DNA of 64,000 nt from CAWHYG01 sp963833505 (lineage in GTDB: Bacteria > Eisenbacteria > RBG-16-71-46 > CAIMUX01): NCBI GenBank assembly GCA_963833505.1, contig CAWHYG010000006.1, forward strand, positions 434,001 to 498,000, given 5' to 3'. The notes beneath the pieces are model-generated. The model was given only the letters and a program-made list of their open reading frames with translations, was not told where the DNA came from and did not search any database. A program made the position numbers and the translations under genes. Within the stretch, counting starts at the first letter, position 1. Each line of letters starts with the position of its first letter. This document shows, piece after piece, positions 62,849 to 64,000 of the stretch.

Positions 62849-64000
<1,152 letters not shown>

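Overview
This is a GC-rich bacterial chromosome segment. The organism looks like a Gram-negative member of the FCB assemblage, possibly Candidatus Eisenbacteria; this is an inference. It rests on several large secreted proteins that end in a FlgD/type IX-like sorting domain, an outer-membrane beta-barrel, a Wza-like exporter, a group 3b [NiFe]-hydrogenase, and metabolic genes in short tightly overlapped operons. No rRNA, convincing tRNA or CRISPR array was found.

Layout. 1-750: the tail of a DUF212/divergent-PAP2 gene and a 178-bp tandem repeat. 751-5177 (minus): a receiver-like protein, hypA, hypB and a 2-oxoacid:ferredoxin oxidoreductase (korD, korA, fused korBC). 5530-8235: aceE. 8665-10920: a secreted 12-repeat protein. 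10957-23967 (minus): a hydrogenase locus in transcription order hydB-hydG-hydD-hydA-protease-hypF-(secreted protein)-hypC-hypD-hypE. With hypA and hypB the whole Hyp set HypA-F is in the window. 24336-35446: secreted proteins, a degenerate glutamine synthetase homologue and asnA. 35965-41526: an HPt protein and two paralogous secreted beta-helix proteins with a group II intron between them. 41552-49662: an outer-membrane barrel, a lipoprotein and a polysaccharide synthesis/export cluster. 49874-52353: nitrilase, HisN-like phosphatase and peroxiredoxin. 52364-56866: a MacAB-type efflux system. 57219-59981: a papain-like peptidase and a tandem pair of small secreted proteins. 60138-64000: atpC, atpD, atpG and partial atpA.

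Main discovery. Three genes are interrupted by a single in-frame TGA that reads best as selenocysteine. One is a Bcp-type peroxiredoxin in which TGA replaces the peroxidatic Cys. The other two are the secreted beta-helix/FlgD paralogues, both carrying the TGA in the same motif, U-P-D-C-x-G-G-G-V. Each TGA is followed by a SECIS-like hairpin at the right distance. In the two paralogues the stem is GGCGGTGG/C(C or T)ACTGCC with a GGT loop, and their one stem difference keeps pairing. Exported beta-helix proteins with a UxxC motif do not match any selenoprotein family I know.

Caution. Three otherwise intact genes (glutamine synthetase homologue, asnA, O-antigen ligase) each carry one extra base. 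These may be assembly errors. The selenoprotein TGAs are in frame and are a separate matter.
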